The translations under genes and the position numbers were made by a program. Under the pieces are notes generated by a model. The model did no database searches. It was given only the letters and a program-made list of their open reading frames with translations, and had not been told where the DNA came from. Of a DNA stretch of 26,002 nucleotides, positions 14,247 through 21,693 are shown in pieces. Position 1 is the first letter of the stretch. Every line of letters begins with the position of its first letter. The stretch is from Rhodocyclaceae bacterium UBA5602 (GTDB taxonomy: Bacteria; Pseudomonadota; Gammaproteobacteria; Burkholderiales; Rhodocyclaceae), in NCBI GenBank assembly GCA_002424865.1, contig DILC01000031.1, forward strand, positions 28,334 to 54,335. Direction: 5' to 3'.

Positions 14247-15296
14247 TTAGCGCAGGTCGTACCAAACCCCTCGGCCACTGCCGTGCAGGTTCAGCGCGCC
14301 GCGTTCGACCAAGGTACGGAAATGCTGCTTCAACGTATTGCGGCTGGCGCCGGTCAACTTGATCGCTTCACCAATCGTGACACGACCATGCTCACGGGCA
14401 AACTCGACGATCTGTAGCTGCAGTTCAGGCATGGCCGCCAGCACGATCTTCTCGCGCTCGACCTTCTTCTCCAGGCGCCGCATCTGCTCGGCCAAGGAGC
14501 GCAGAAAGAACACTAGCCACGGCTGCCAGTTGGGAGACTCCGTGCGGATCGTACCCTGCGTCTGGCGCAGCGCCAGGTAGTAGGCTTCCTTGCTGTGTTC
14601 GATCACACTTTCCAACGAACTGTAAGGCACATAGGCGTAGCCGGACTGCAGAAGCAGGAGCGTGGTGAGCACCCGGGAGAGGCGCCCGTTGCCGTCCTGG
14701 AAGGGATGTATCTCCAAGAAAACGACGACGCACAGGGCGATGATCAGCAGCGGATGCAGTCGGGCCGTCTCCCGCTCCTGGTTAGCCCAGGCCACCAACT
14801 CCGTCATCAGGCGCGGCGTATCGAAGGGTAACGCGGTCTGAAACACGATGCCGATCTGCGCGCCGGTTTCGTCGAATGCCGCGACACTGTTCGAGTTGGT
14901 TTTGTAATTGCCGCGATGCCAGGTGTCCTTCTCGCTGTGGCGCAGCAGTATCTGGTGCAACTGTTTGATGTGGTTCTCGGTGAACGGAATGTCCTGCCAC
15001 GACGAGAATACCAAGTCCATCAGCTCGGCATAGCCAGCCACTTCCTGCTCGTCGCGGGTGGCGAAGGATTTGATCTCCAGGTTCGACAGGAGCTGCTCCA
15101 CCTCCCGATCGGACAGCTTGCTGCCCTCGATGCGGGTGGAGGAACCGATGCTCTCGATGGTGGCCACGCGACGCAGCGCCGACAGGCGGTCGGGCGCGAG
15201 CGTACCCAAAGCGCGCCAAGCGCCTTTGAACTCGTCGATCCTGGCAATCAGGCTCAGGATCTCCGGGGTGATCTGGATGGTGTCGATTTTCAGCAT
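14247..15296 (-). CDS. class II Fic-domain protein (AMPylator) with C-terminal winged helix
   Basis: Fic enzymes transfer AMP (or other phosphate-containing groups) to target proteins. The 349-aa protein has the catalytic motif HPFQDGNGRLSR (His197-Arg208), the flap region upstream, and the N-terminal inhibitory motif SSTRIEG (52-58, with Glu57), which makes it a class II, self-inhibited enzyme not needing a separate antitoxin. The N-terminal helix region ALRRVATIESIGSSTRIEGSKLSDREVEQLLSN is split here as residues 40-72. The C-terminal about 90 residues look like a winged helix (VTIGEAIKLTGASRNTLKQH), so it may regulate transcription, perhaps its own. Three TACACCCA units lie just upstream. 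It stands alone, convergent with the HTH gene. The substrate is unknown. Confidence 0.9.
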   Translation of the reverse strand: MLKIDTIQITPEILSLIARIDEFKGAWRALGTLAPDRLSALRRVATIESIGSSTRIEGSKLSDREVEQLLSNLEIKSFATRDEQEVAGYAELMDLVFSSWQDIPFTENHIKQLHQILLRHSEKDTWHRGNYKTNSNSVAAFDETGAQIGIVFQTALPFDTPRLMTELVAWANQERETARLHPLLIIALCVVVFLEIHPFQDGNGRLSRVLTTLLLLQSGYAYVPYSSLESVIEHSKEAYYLALRQTQGTIRTESPNWQPWLVFFLRSLAEQMRRLEKKVEREKIVLAAMPELQLQIVEFAREHGRVTIGEAIKLTGASRNTLKQHFRTLVERGALNLHGSGRGVWYDLR

Positions 15297-15307
15297 GAGC
15301 CAATACT

Positions 15308-15326
15308 ACACCCATTTACACCCAAT
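15308..15326. repeat. 19-bp repeat shared with hipBA upstream region, copy 2
   Basis: ACACCCATTTACACCCAAT, identical to 13433-13451, lying 11 bp upstream of the fic start codon. TACACCCA units occur at 15307, 15317 and 15355. The first two are one helical turn apart, as expected of protein-binding iterons. Confidence 0.7.
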
Positions 15327-15412
15327 AAAGTAGAAAACCATTCTCACCCCTGATTACACCCATTTCATCGACTTATCCCGTAGTGTTGCGGAACATCGGG
15401 TGATTGACGTCT

Positions 15413-15450
15413 GACCCGATGGGTCGGAACGGGCGTGTAAGAACACGCCC
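15413..15450. repeat. two adjacent hairpins upstream of a small CxxC reading frame
   Basis: GACCC-gat-GGGTC (15413-15425) is followed by a perfect GGGCGTGT-AAGA-ACACGCCC hairpin (15431-15450). There is no T-run. A structured leader RNA is possible. A further GC-rich stretch continues to about 15495 before the small reading frame at 15526. Confidence 0.55.
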
Positions 15451-15525
15451 ACCCGGTAGCACCCTTCCCGGCCGAAGGCGGTCCGGTCACGCACGTTCCA
15501 TTTAAATCTTTGAATGGAGTGCATC

Positions 15526-15693
15526 ATGACCAAGCAATGCAAAGCCTGTGGCACCGCGTTACCGCTCCCGCCCTCAATCATCGAGGGAGATTGGCAAAAT
15601 TTCCGGCATTCCCCGCTCTCCGAATATGGGCGGTTTCCTCCGGCTGCCGATGCCAAAAATCAACCGCTTGATTCGTCCGGAGGTAACCTATTG
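15526..15693 (+). pseudogene. start of a small CxxC (zinc-ribbon-like) protein, probably decayed
   Basis: The ATG at 15526 has a good ribosome site (GGAG about 8 nt upstream) and the first residues MTKQCKACGTALPLPP look like the start of a small zinc-ribbon protein with one CxxC pair. The second Cys pair never appears. The frame runs on through unrelated, non-conserved sequence to 16134, overlapping the end of hsdM on the other strand. I therefore read it as a genuine gene start whose remainder has been replaced. The end given here is only where the interval stops looking protein-like. Confidence 0.25.
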
Positions 15694-15864
15694 ATTCACA
15701 ATGGGCTGGCCGGGGCGCTTTGTGGACTTCGGGCCACTTTGGGCGAGCGCATTTGGAGAGAAAAATGGCTCGGAGAGAGAAAATTCAGGCCAATTTCGGT
15801 GCGACCCGGAAAGATCGAAGTCCGCAAGAATCCGCAGGAAACCTCGTGGGTGCGCGGGAGGACG

Positions 15865-15898
15865 AAAAAAATGACCAACTGCAGAAACAGTTGGTCAT
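15865..15898 (-). terminator. rho-independent terminator of restriction module A
   Basis: On the minus strand a perfect 11-bp stem (ATGACCAACTG / CAGTTGGTCAT, 6-nt loop) leads into a run of seven T. It lies about 200 bp after the hsdM stop and is the first terminator downstream of the defence operon. Confidence 0.85.
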
Positions 15899-16024
15899 CG
15901 ATATTGGTGGGGCGGCGTCTACCGAATAACAGTCTGAAACCATTGCAGTGCAATGATCTCGCTTTTAATGATTTACGAGTTACCCCCAAAGTTACCCCTT
16001 CCAGCCGGATGCTGCCCTGTTTTC

Positions 16025-16047
16025 GCCGTACCGCCAGCGCCGACTTT
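16025..16047 (+). repeat. 23-bp dispersed repeat, copy 4
   Basis: It begins GCCGTACCGCCAGCGCCGAC and ends TTT, one base from copy 2 in parC. It lies in the short non-coding gap downstream of hsdM. Its presence suggests this gap is host-type DNA beside the imported restriction genes. Confidence 0.7.
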
Positions 16048-16102
16048 CGACCTACCGATGTCGCCACTCCAAGGGCCGACTTGCACAACCACATTGAAAT
16101 AA

Positions 16103-17710
16103 TCAAGGCAATAACGGCAGGCCAAGCTCCTTGAGGAACTCGTTATGCCTGTTTGTAGCTTCTTTGATCTTTTTCTCCCAATCCACCAACTCAGCATTTA
16201 CTGTACCCAAGTCAATTTCCACTTCCGCATTGGCGGTGCTGATATAGCGCGAGATATTGAGGTTGTATCCTTCCTCCGCAATGCGTGCCATCGAGACTCG
16301 CTTTGAATACCGCTCCTCTTCCTTGCGGAATTGGTAGGTGTCGATGATCTTCGCGATGTGCGCGTCCGTCAGTTGGTTCTGGCGTTTGCCCTTCACGAAG
16401 TGTTCGGCGGCGTTGATGAAAAGCACGTCATCGGGCTTTTTGCATTTCTTGAGAACGAGGATGCAGACCGGGATGCCGGTAGAGTAGAAGAGATTCGCGG
16501 GCAGGCCAATGACGGTGTCGATATGGCCGTCTTTGAGCAACTTGGTGCGAATGCGTTCTTCGGCGCCGCCACGGAATAGCACGCCGTGGGGCAGGATGAT
16601 GGCCATCACGCCTTCGTCTTTGAGGAAGTGGAAGCCGTGCAGGAGGAAGGCGAAATCGGCGGCGGATTTTGGGGCCAGTCCGTGGTTCTTGAAGCGCACG
16701 TCCTCGCCCATGGCGTCGGAGGGCTCCCAGCGGTAGCTGAAGGGCGGATTGGCGACGATGGCGTCGAACGCGGGTTTCCTGGCGGGGTTCAGCTCGCGCA
16801 GGATGTCCCAATCGTTGGTCAGGGTGTCGCCGTGGTAGATCTCGAACTCCGTGTCCTTCACCCCGTGCAGCAGCATGTTCATGCGGGCGAGGTTGTAGGT
16901 GGTGATGTTCTTTTCCTGCCCGTAAATCTTGCCGATGCCGTGCGGACCCATGCGCTTGCGCACATTGAGCAGCAGGGAGCCGGAGCCGCAGGCGAAGTCG
17001 AGCACGCTGGCCAGGCGCTCTTTCTTGCCGGTGGCGGGTTCCTGGCTGTCGAGCGTGACGATGGCGGAAAGGATGTCGGAAATCTGCTGCGGGGTGTAGA
17101 ACTCGCCCGCCTTCTTGCCGGAACCGGCGGCAAACTGGCCGATCAGGTATTCATAGGCATCGCCCAGCGCGTCGATGTCCGTGGAGAACTCCGCCAGCCC
17201 TTCGGCGATCTTCTGGATGATGGTGCAGAGCTTGGCATTCCGGTCCTCATACTTCTTGCCCAGCTTGGGGGAACTCAGGTCAATCTCGGAGAACAGGCCC
17301 TGGAAGGTGCTCTCAAAGGATTCTGTCTCGATGTATTTGAAGCCCGCTTGCAGCGTGTTGAGCAGGTCCGCGCTCTGGGTGCGGGCCAGGTTGGCGATGC
17401 TATTCCAGAGGTGTGCCGGCTGGATGACGTAATGCACTTTGCGCCGCATCTGCTTCTCGAACGCCGGGATGTCGTCCACGTTGTTGGCATACCAGAGCGC
17501 CAGCGGCACCTTGCGGGCGTCTGTGCCCACATCGGGGTAATCCCGCGCCAGCTCCTTCTTCGCCGCCGTCTCGTAGTTGTCGGAGAGATAGCGCAGGAAG
17601 AGGAAGGACAGCATGTAGTCGCGAAAGTCGTCCGCATCCATCGCCCCGCGCAGTTGGTCGGCGATGCTCCAGAGGGTGTTGCCCAGTTGTTTTTGGTTGG
17701 TCTCGGTCAT
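16103..17710 (-). CDS. hsdM: type I restriction-modification DNA methyltransferase, module A
   Basis: N6-adenine methyltransferase subunit that protects host DNA and, with HsdS, forms the core of the type I complex. The 535-aa protein has the HsdM N-terminal helical domain (about 10-130, with FRDYMLSFLFLRYLSDNYE), the SAM motif LDFACGSG (237-244), GQEKNITTYNLARMNM, the catalytic NPPF (321-324), and the C-terminal VILVLKK-type region followed by a helical tail (NRHNEFLKELGLPLLP). It is very close to the second HsdM in module B, with long identical stretches, so subunits might be exchangeable. The start codon overlaps the prrC-like stop by 4 bp (ATGA). It is the last gene of its operon, followed by a terminator. 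Confidence 0.95.
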   Translation of the reverse strand: MTETNQKQLGNTLWSIADQLRGAMDADDFRDYMLSFLFLRYLSDNYETAAKKELARDYPDVGTDARKVPLALWYANNVDDIPAFEKQMRRKVHYVIQPAHLWNSIANLARTQSADLLNTLQAGFKYIETESFESTFQGLFSEIDLSSPKLGKKYEDRNAKLCTIIQKIAEGLAEFSTDIDALGDAYEYLIGQFAAGSGKKAGEFYTPQQISDILSAIVTLDSQEPATGKKERLASVLDFACGSGSLLLNVRKRMGPHGIGKIYGQEKNITTYNLARMNMLLHGVKDTEFEIYHGDTLTNDWDILRELNPARKPAFDAIVANPPFSYRWEPSDAMGEDVRFKNHGLAPKSAADFAFLLHGFHFLKDEGVMAIILPHGVLFRGGAEERIRTKLLKDGHIDTVIGLPANLFYSTGIPVCILVLKKCKKPDDVLFINAAEHFVKGKRQNQLTDAHIAKIIDTYQFRKEEERYSKRVSMARIAEEGYNLNISRYISTANAEVEIDLGTVNAELVDWEKKIKEATNRHNEFLKELGLPLLP

Positions 17711-18963
17711 GATGCTGGTGCCTTTGTGGGTGTTTTCATGGCCGTCTTCTTCGCGGCCTGTGCAGGAGGCTTGACGACCGGTGTTGCCGGAGCGGGAACC
17801 GTCGTGGCGGCGGTTGGCGCAGCCGGAAACAATGCAGGATTAAAAGGGTAGTCCTTCAGGAAGCCGTAAAGGATGGTGCGGAAATAGTCCCGCGTCTCGT
17901 CGCCCATCACCTTCGGTTCATATAGCGAGTATTTGCCGTGGCTGAGGAGGTCGATGAACCGCTGGTGAAGGATGCCATCGGCATCGTTTGGGTCTTTCTT
18001 GATGCAGGCGGAGAAATGCCCGTATCCGTGAAAGACGGCAGTCTTTTCGAGCACCGACCTCAGCGTGTTGAAGTGGTGCGTGTAGATTTCGTCGCTCTGT
18101 GCGGCCTCATAAAGCTCCACCAGTGAGGCAACATGATGAAAGAAAGGCGTGTCGGTTCGTTGGCGATGCAGCTTGTAGCCGCCGGTGGCTCTATCCCGGT
18201 TAAGGCAGTATTGAGGGAACTCCCGCGTGTTTAGCAAGTTCTTGATCTCGTTGCTGAGCACATTGAAGAACAGGATGTGATGCGTGGAGATGACCGTCTT
18301 GAGCTGATTCGGCGTTTCACGGAATAGCTGCACCAGATGATTGGCGACCACGATGGCGTTGTGCTCGTCCAGCGATGAAATCGGGTCGTCGATGTAGATG
18401 TATTTCACCCAGTTGTAGGGTCCGGTGCCGTCGTCATCCATCGCCAGCCGGACGATGGCGAGGAAGAAGCACCAGATGAAGATATTCTCCTCGCCCCGCG
18501 AAATCTTGATGTTATCCACAGTGGAGGTGGTCCCACCGCTCACCACTTCACGCCAAAACCGGACAATTCTTCGCTCACCGATAGTCTTTCCCTCATCGTT
18601 CTTCAAAGGGATGGTATCCAGCTTGAAGTCGAAGTCCGCGTAGCGCTGCAACAGCGGGCGAATCCGATTGTCCATTTCAAGTTCCTCAAGGCCGGCGAAG
18701 AACTTGGAAGATGGATGGAGCATCAAATAGCGCTCGGTGTCGCCATCGAGATCGTTGTGCCAGGAGAAGAGGTCTTCGGTGAAGGCGTTGAAGTAAAGGG
18801 TGTCGGGCAGCCCAGCCTGCTTTCCAGTGTCTTTGAAGGCCCCCGACAAGCGCGTCTTTCCTGTGCCGTTGTAGGCATAGAGGAGAATGAACCTCTTGGA
18901 TTCCAATTGGTCTTGGAAATCCACCGCCAAGGTGTTCAGATCTGCATAGGGCGTTGCGCTCAT
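17707..18963 (-). CDS. prrC: PrrC-type anticodon nuclease, module A
   Basis: PrrC is a tRNA-cleaving suicide enzyme held silent by a type I restriction complex and released when a phage disables restriction; E. coli PrrC cuts tRNA-Lys. The 418-aa protein has an ABC-type NTPase half: P-loop YNGTGKT (31-37), DTLYFNAFTEDLF (54-66), signature-like ISRGEEN (154-160), Walker B YIYIDDPISSLD (188-199) and STHH (226-229). The C-terminal half matches the anticodon-nuclease region, with Arg302 and Glu306 (LRSVLEKTA) and His342 (LLSHGKYS). These correspond to the Arg320/Glu324/His356 triad of PrrC as I recall it. A Pro/Ala/Lys-rich tail (about 380-418) is extra. It sits between hsdS and hsdM with 4-bp overlaps at both ends. 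Generic annotation would be AAA ATPase. Confidence 0.82.
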   Translation of the reverse strand: MSATPYADLNTLAVDFQDQLESKRFILLYAYNGTGKTRLSGAFKDTGKQAGLPDTLYFNAFTEDLFSWHNDLDGDTERYLMLHPSSKFFAGLEELEMDNRIRPLLQRYADFDFKLDTIPLKNDEGKTIGERRIVRFWREVVSGGTTSTVDNIKISRGEENIFIWCFFLAIVRLAMDDDGTGPYNWVKYIYIDDPISSLDEHNAIVVANHLVQLFRETPNQLKTVISTHHILFFNVLSNEIKNLLNTREFPQYCLNRDRATGGYKLHRQRTDTPFFHHVASLVELYEAAQSDEIYTHHFNTLRSVLEKTAVFHGYGHFSACIKKDPNDADGILHQRFIDLLSHGKYSLYEPKVMGDETRDYFRTILYGFLKDYPFNPALFPAAPTAATTVPAPATPVVKPPAQAAKKTAMKTPTKAPAS

Positions 18964-20282
18964 GCTTCAACCTCGTCCCGGAATGGGAAAAGCTGCTGCA
19001 TCAGCCCTTTCTTGTGGGTCCTGAGGGCTTCGAGCTTTTGGGCTTCGGCGGTGATCAGGGCGTCGAGGCTGCTCAGGCACGAGGCGATACGTTGTTGTTC
19101 GGGCGGCTTCGGAACGTACAGTTCAAGCTTCCGCTGGGTTGTGATTGGAACCTGATTCCTTGTGGATTGGGACATCACCCGTGAATACTGCGCAACGAAA
19201 TCAGGGCTGGATAATGCTGACTTTAGAAAGTCATTCGATAGGTGCGTGCTGTTGCACCTGAAATAGGTGGCAGTGGTGCTCAGAATGACGAATTCTTCTG
19301 ACGTGTTCAATTTGGCAACCGGACCGACTGTAGCGTTGTGGGCGAATAAGATGTCACCGTCTTTAGCGACTCCCTTCTTAAACAGACGTGCGCGCTCTAT
19401 CGGTAGGCGTTTGCATCTCGAAAACTCGACACTGCCATTCATGAAGTCATTCGCCGTGATATAGGGTATCCCTTCCTTGTTCTGGGAAAACTCTTCCGCC
19501 TTGGGGTATAGCTCTCCGTGGTTCCCATCAAGGTGACCGACAATAAACTGCCTATCGATCATCTCTTGAATACTCATTCGTGCCCACTCCCCGGCGTTTT
19601 GGAATTCGGGGAAGCGGAGGCGGGGTTGGGTTTCGCCTTCGCGGGGGAAAAGCTGCTGCATCAGCCCTTTTTTATGGGTCTTGAGCGCGTCCACTTTCCG
19701 GGCTTGGGCGGCCATCAGCTCGTCCACCGAACTCAGGCACTCGGCGATTTTTTGTTGTTCGGGATATGGAGGGACTGCAATCGGCAGACTCAGAAACGTT
19801 TTCTCGTTAAGCCGTTTTGAGCCAGTCCCCGTCATTTTCAACTCAAGCGGGCCATACACTGACTCGCTTGCGAAATGGTAATAGAGCCACAGTGGGCAGC
19901 ATCGGCCCTTAAAGTCGAAACACGGGAGATCCTGTGATGTTTCAAAGCCATCTAAGTGGCTGGGAATGATTCCGAATGCACCTTTGTGGATGTTTTGTTT
20001 GCCGTAAATAAACTGCCCCGCTTTACGGCGGAAGTTGTTCGTGGATTCGGTTGATTCAGTTCCTCGGTGCTCTCGGTGTTCGACACCCTGCAAATGCAGC
20101 CTGACAGTAATGCGCCTTGAAGGATCATTTTGTAATGAAGGTGTCCTGGACTCATCAAGAAGGTCGCTGACTTCTTCAATGTCCCACTCCGCCGCCCCCC
20201 GAAACTCCGGAAACCGAAGCTTCGGCACCAGCGCGGACGTTGCCTCATCCTTCGTGGCGGTAGCTCTCGTCTTACTGCTCAT
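18960..20282 (-). CDS. hsdS: type I restriction specificity subunit, module A
   Basis: HsdS carries two target-recognition domains that read the two halves of the DNA site. The ATG at 20282 gives 440 aa and overlaps the hsdR stop by 11 bp; an upstream in-frame start would add 10 residues. TRD1 covers about 20-160 (with RKAGQFIYGKQNIHKGAFGI) and is followed by conserved helix 1 (PEQQKIAECLSSVDELMAAQ). TRD2 covers about 215-380, and conserved helix 2 (PEQQRIASCLSSLDALITAE) closes the protein. Both helices end in HKKGLMQQLFP. The DNA of these ends is a perfect 26-bp direct repeat (18985-19010 and 19645-19670). TRDs differ from those of module B, so the two modules should recognise different sites. 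Confidence 0.93.
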   Translation of the reverse strand: MSSKTRATATKDEATSALVPKLRFPEFRGAAEWDIEEVSDLLDESRTPSLQNDPSRRITVRLHLQGVEHREHRGTESTESTNNFRRKAGQFIYGKQNIHKGAFGIIPSHLDGFETSQDLPCFDFKGRCCPLWLYYHFASESVYGPLELKMTGTGSKRLNEKTFLSLPIAVPPYPEQQKIAECLSSVDELMAAQARKVDALKTHKKGLMQQLFPREGETQPRLRFPEFQNAGEWARMSIQEMIDRQFIVGHLDGNHGELYPKAEEFSQNKEGIPYITANDFMNGSVEFSRCKRLPIERARLFKKGVAKDGDILFAHNATVGPVAKLNTSEEFVILSTTATYFRCNSTHLSNDFLKSALSSPDFVAQYSRVMSQSTRNQVPITTQRKLELYVPKPPEQQRIASCLSSLDALITAEAQKLEALRTHKKGLMQQLFPFRDEVEA

Positions 20283-21288
20283 AGGCGCTGAGTCCTGAGA
20301 TGTCACGGCCACCGGCGCGTTTGGTGAGGAGGGGGTGGAGGTCTTCCATCAGGGCGAGTTCGGCCTGGGTGCGGGCTTTCCAGCCGAGGTCGAGCGGGGC
20401 CATGAGGTCGCTGAGCTGCTCGCCATCGAAGATCATGCGGTCGAGGATACCGTCCACGAAGGTTTGCAGAGCGGCGGTGGCGAGATTGTGCTTCGCGGCG
20501 ATGGTGGCGAGTTCCTTGGCGTTCTTCTCGGCCTTGAAGCGGGTGTAGCCGTCGCGGATGGCGGCCTCAGAGAGGCCCTCGCCCGCCTTAAGCGTGGCTA
20601 TGTATTCGGCGATGTCGTCCCGCTCGTTCATGAACTTGGCATCGGCGCTGATGAGGCCGATGAGTTCCTCGCGGGTCATCTTCGATTTGCCCGGGCCTTT
20701 TTCCGAGAACTTGGCGATGAGGCCCATGATGTAGTCGTAATCAATGACGGCGGAGGCGAAGAGGACGAACTCGAAGTCGAGCTGATCCACGGCGATGTCG
20801 GTTGCGGCGCCGATCTTGCCCTGCTCAGCGCGGAGCCGCTGAGCGGTTTCGAGGTAGACGCCGCGGAAGGCGTTGAGCTGATCCCTGGGCAGTAGCTGTT
20901 CGATGGCGGCTTCTGCCTCGGGCGTGAGGTCGGTGTATTGGTCGAGTTGGGTCTTGAGGCGCTGGACCTCGCGGAAGCGCTCGATGAAGGCGGCGCGGGC
21001 CTCATCGCCGCGTAGGGCGGGAACGGACTCGGGCTTTGCTTCGAGCCCCTGCGATTGCATGAAGTCGTCGAGTTGGTCGAGCGCAGCCTTGAGTTTCTCG
21101 ATGACTTTGGGGGCGGGCTCCACGAGCCAAATTTCGCGGGCTTGCGTGCTGTTATCGACGCCGGAGAAAAGGATGACGGCGGCGTCTACGGCAGCCTGCT
21201 GCTGGCGAAAATCAAGGATCTGGCCGTGGGGTTTGGTGGCGTTGAGGACGCGGTTGGTACGGGAGAAGGCCTGAATGAGGCCGTGTTG
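20272..21288 (-). pseudogene. hsdR: hsdR 3' fragment (C-terminal third of restriction subunit), module A
   Basis: 338 codons remain, starting in the middle of helicase motif VI (QHGLIQAFSRTNRVLNATKP) and running to a normal TAA stop. What follows, ILDFRQQQAAVDAAVILFSG and a long helical region to YIMGLIAKFSE, LTKRAGGRDISGLSAYEQ, fits the C-terminal assembly domain of EcoR124-type HsdR. A stop codon (TAG, 21289-21291) lies just before the fragment, and beyond it the homology ends. The PD-(D/E)XK nuclease and nearly all of the SF2 motor are missing, so it cannot cut or translocate DNA. It could still be translated from an internal start (for instance GTG at 21123). The HsdR is broken, while hsdS, prrC and hsdM after it are whole. 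Confidence 0.88.
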
Positions 21289-21311
21289 CTATTCGTATTC
21301 GTTCTTCCTTG

Positions 21312-21526
21312 TGATGGCTCCGATCCTGGAGAGCCTGGCCAGGCGGCGGGCCGGAAGCCTCATGGTCCTCAAGATCGAGACGGAGAGCCACCGCGAGCTC
21401 GCGGCGGCCTTCAAGATCCAGGCCGTGCCGACGTTCGTGGTCATGAAGGGCGGATTCGAGATCGGCCGCGCCTCGGGGGCCATGAGCGAGACGGACTTTT
21501 CGCTCTGGGTGGCATCCAAAGCCTGA
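21312..21526 (+). pseudogene. thioredoxin-like 3' fragment
   Basis: The plus-strand frame reads MAPILESLARRRAG, then LAAAFKIQAVPTFVVMKGG and GAMSETDFSLWVASKA, ending in TGA. This is the second half of a thioredoxin fold, including the cis-Pro loop VPTFVV. The CGPC active site that normally precedes MAPILE is missing; in its place is unrelated sequence continuous with the hsdR break. The segment is visibly more GC-rich than its neighbours. It is antisense to the flanking restriction genes and looks like foreign DNA caught at a junction. Confidence 0.7.
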
Positions 21527-21693
21527 CGGCTGCACAGATGAAGGGATTCGTAGCGGCTGGCGCGTTAGGAAGAGTTCGTAGGAAAAACCATCGTGGTAAT
21601 ATTGACTGGTACTGAGGAGCATCAGCTCTCGACAGCGCAAATCGACGGGATCTGTTAGCGCGGCGATGGCTGACTTTCCCTGGATGAAGTGCC
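21527..21693. other. gap between thioredoxin fragment and hsdM of module B
   Basis: No clear gene or terminator. On the minus strand an ATG at 21697 overlaps the hsdM stop (ATGA) and opens a frame MRHFIQGKSAIAALTDPVDL that continues antisense through the thioredoxin piece. It could be the truncated start of a further operon gene or chance. The absence of a terminator would let module B transcription run into module A. Confidence 0.35.

Noticed and set aside
13909..14250. 113-codon plus-strand frame between the HTH gene and fic
   Set aside because: Low-complexity, no ribosome site, no family; the DNA looks like repeat and att debris.
15696..16106. 136-codon minus-strand frame downstream of hsdM (with LEGVTLGVTRKS)
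   Set aside because: It contains the terminator and the dispersed repeat; the GVTLGVT phrase looks like read-through at the tail of an integrated element rather than a gene.
20036..20090. HREHRGTESTEST-like segment in module A HsdS, resembling translated CACCGAGAG tandem repeats
   Set aside because: HsdS relatives, as I recall them, often have a native RGTE segment just before AGQFIYGKQ, so this is more likely normal TRD sequence than an inserted repeat.
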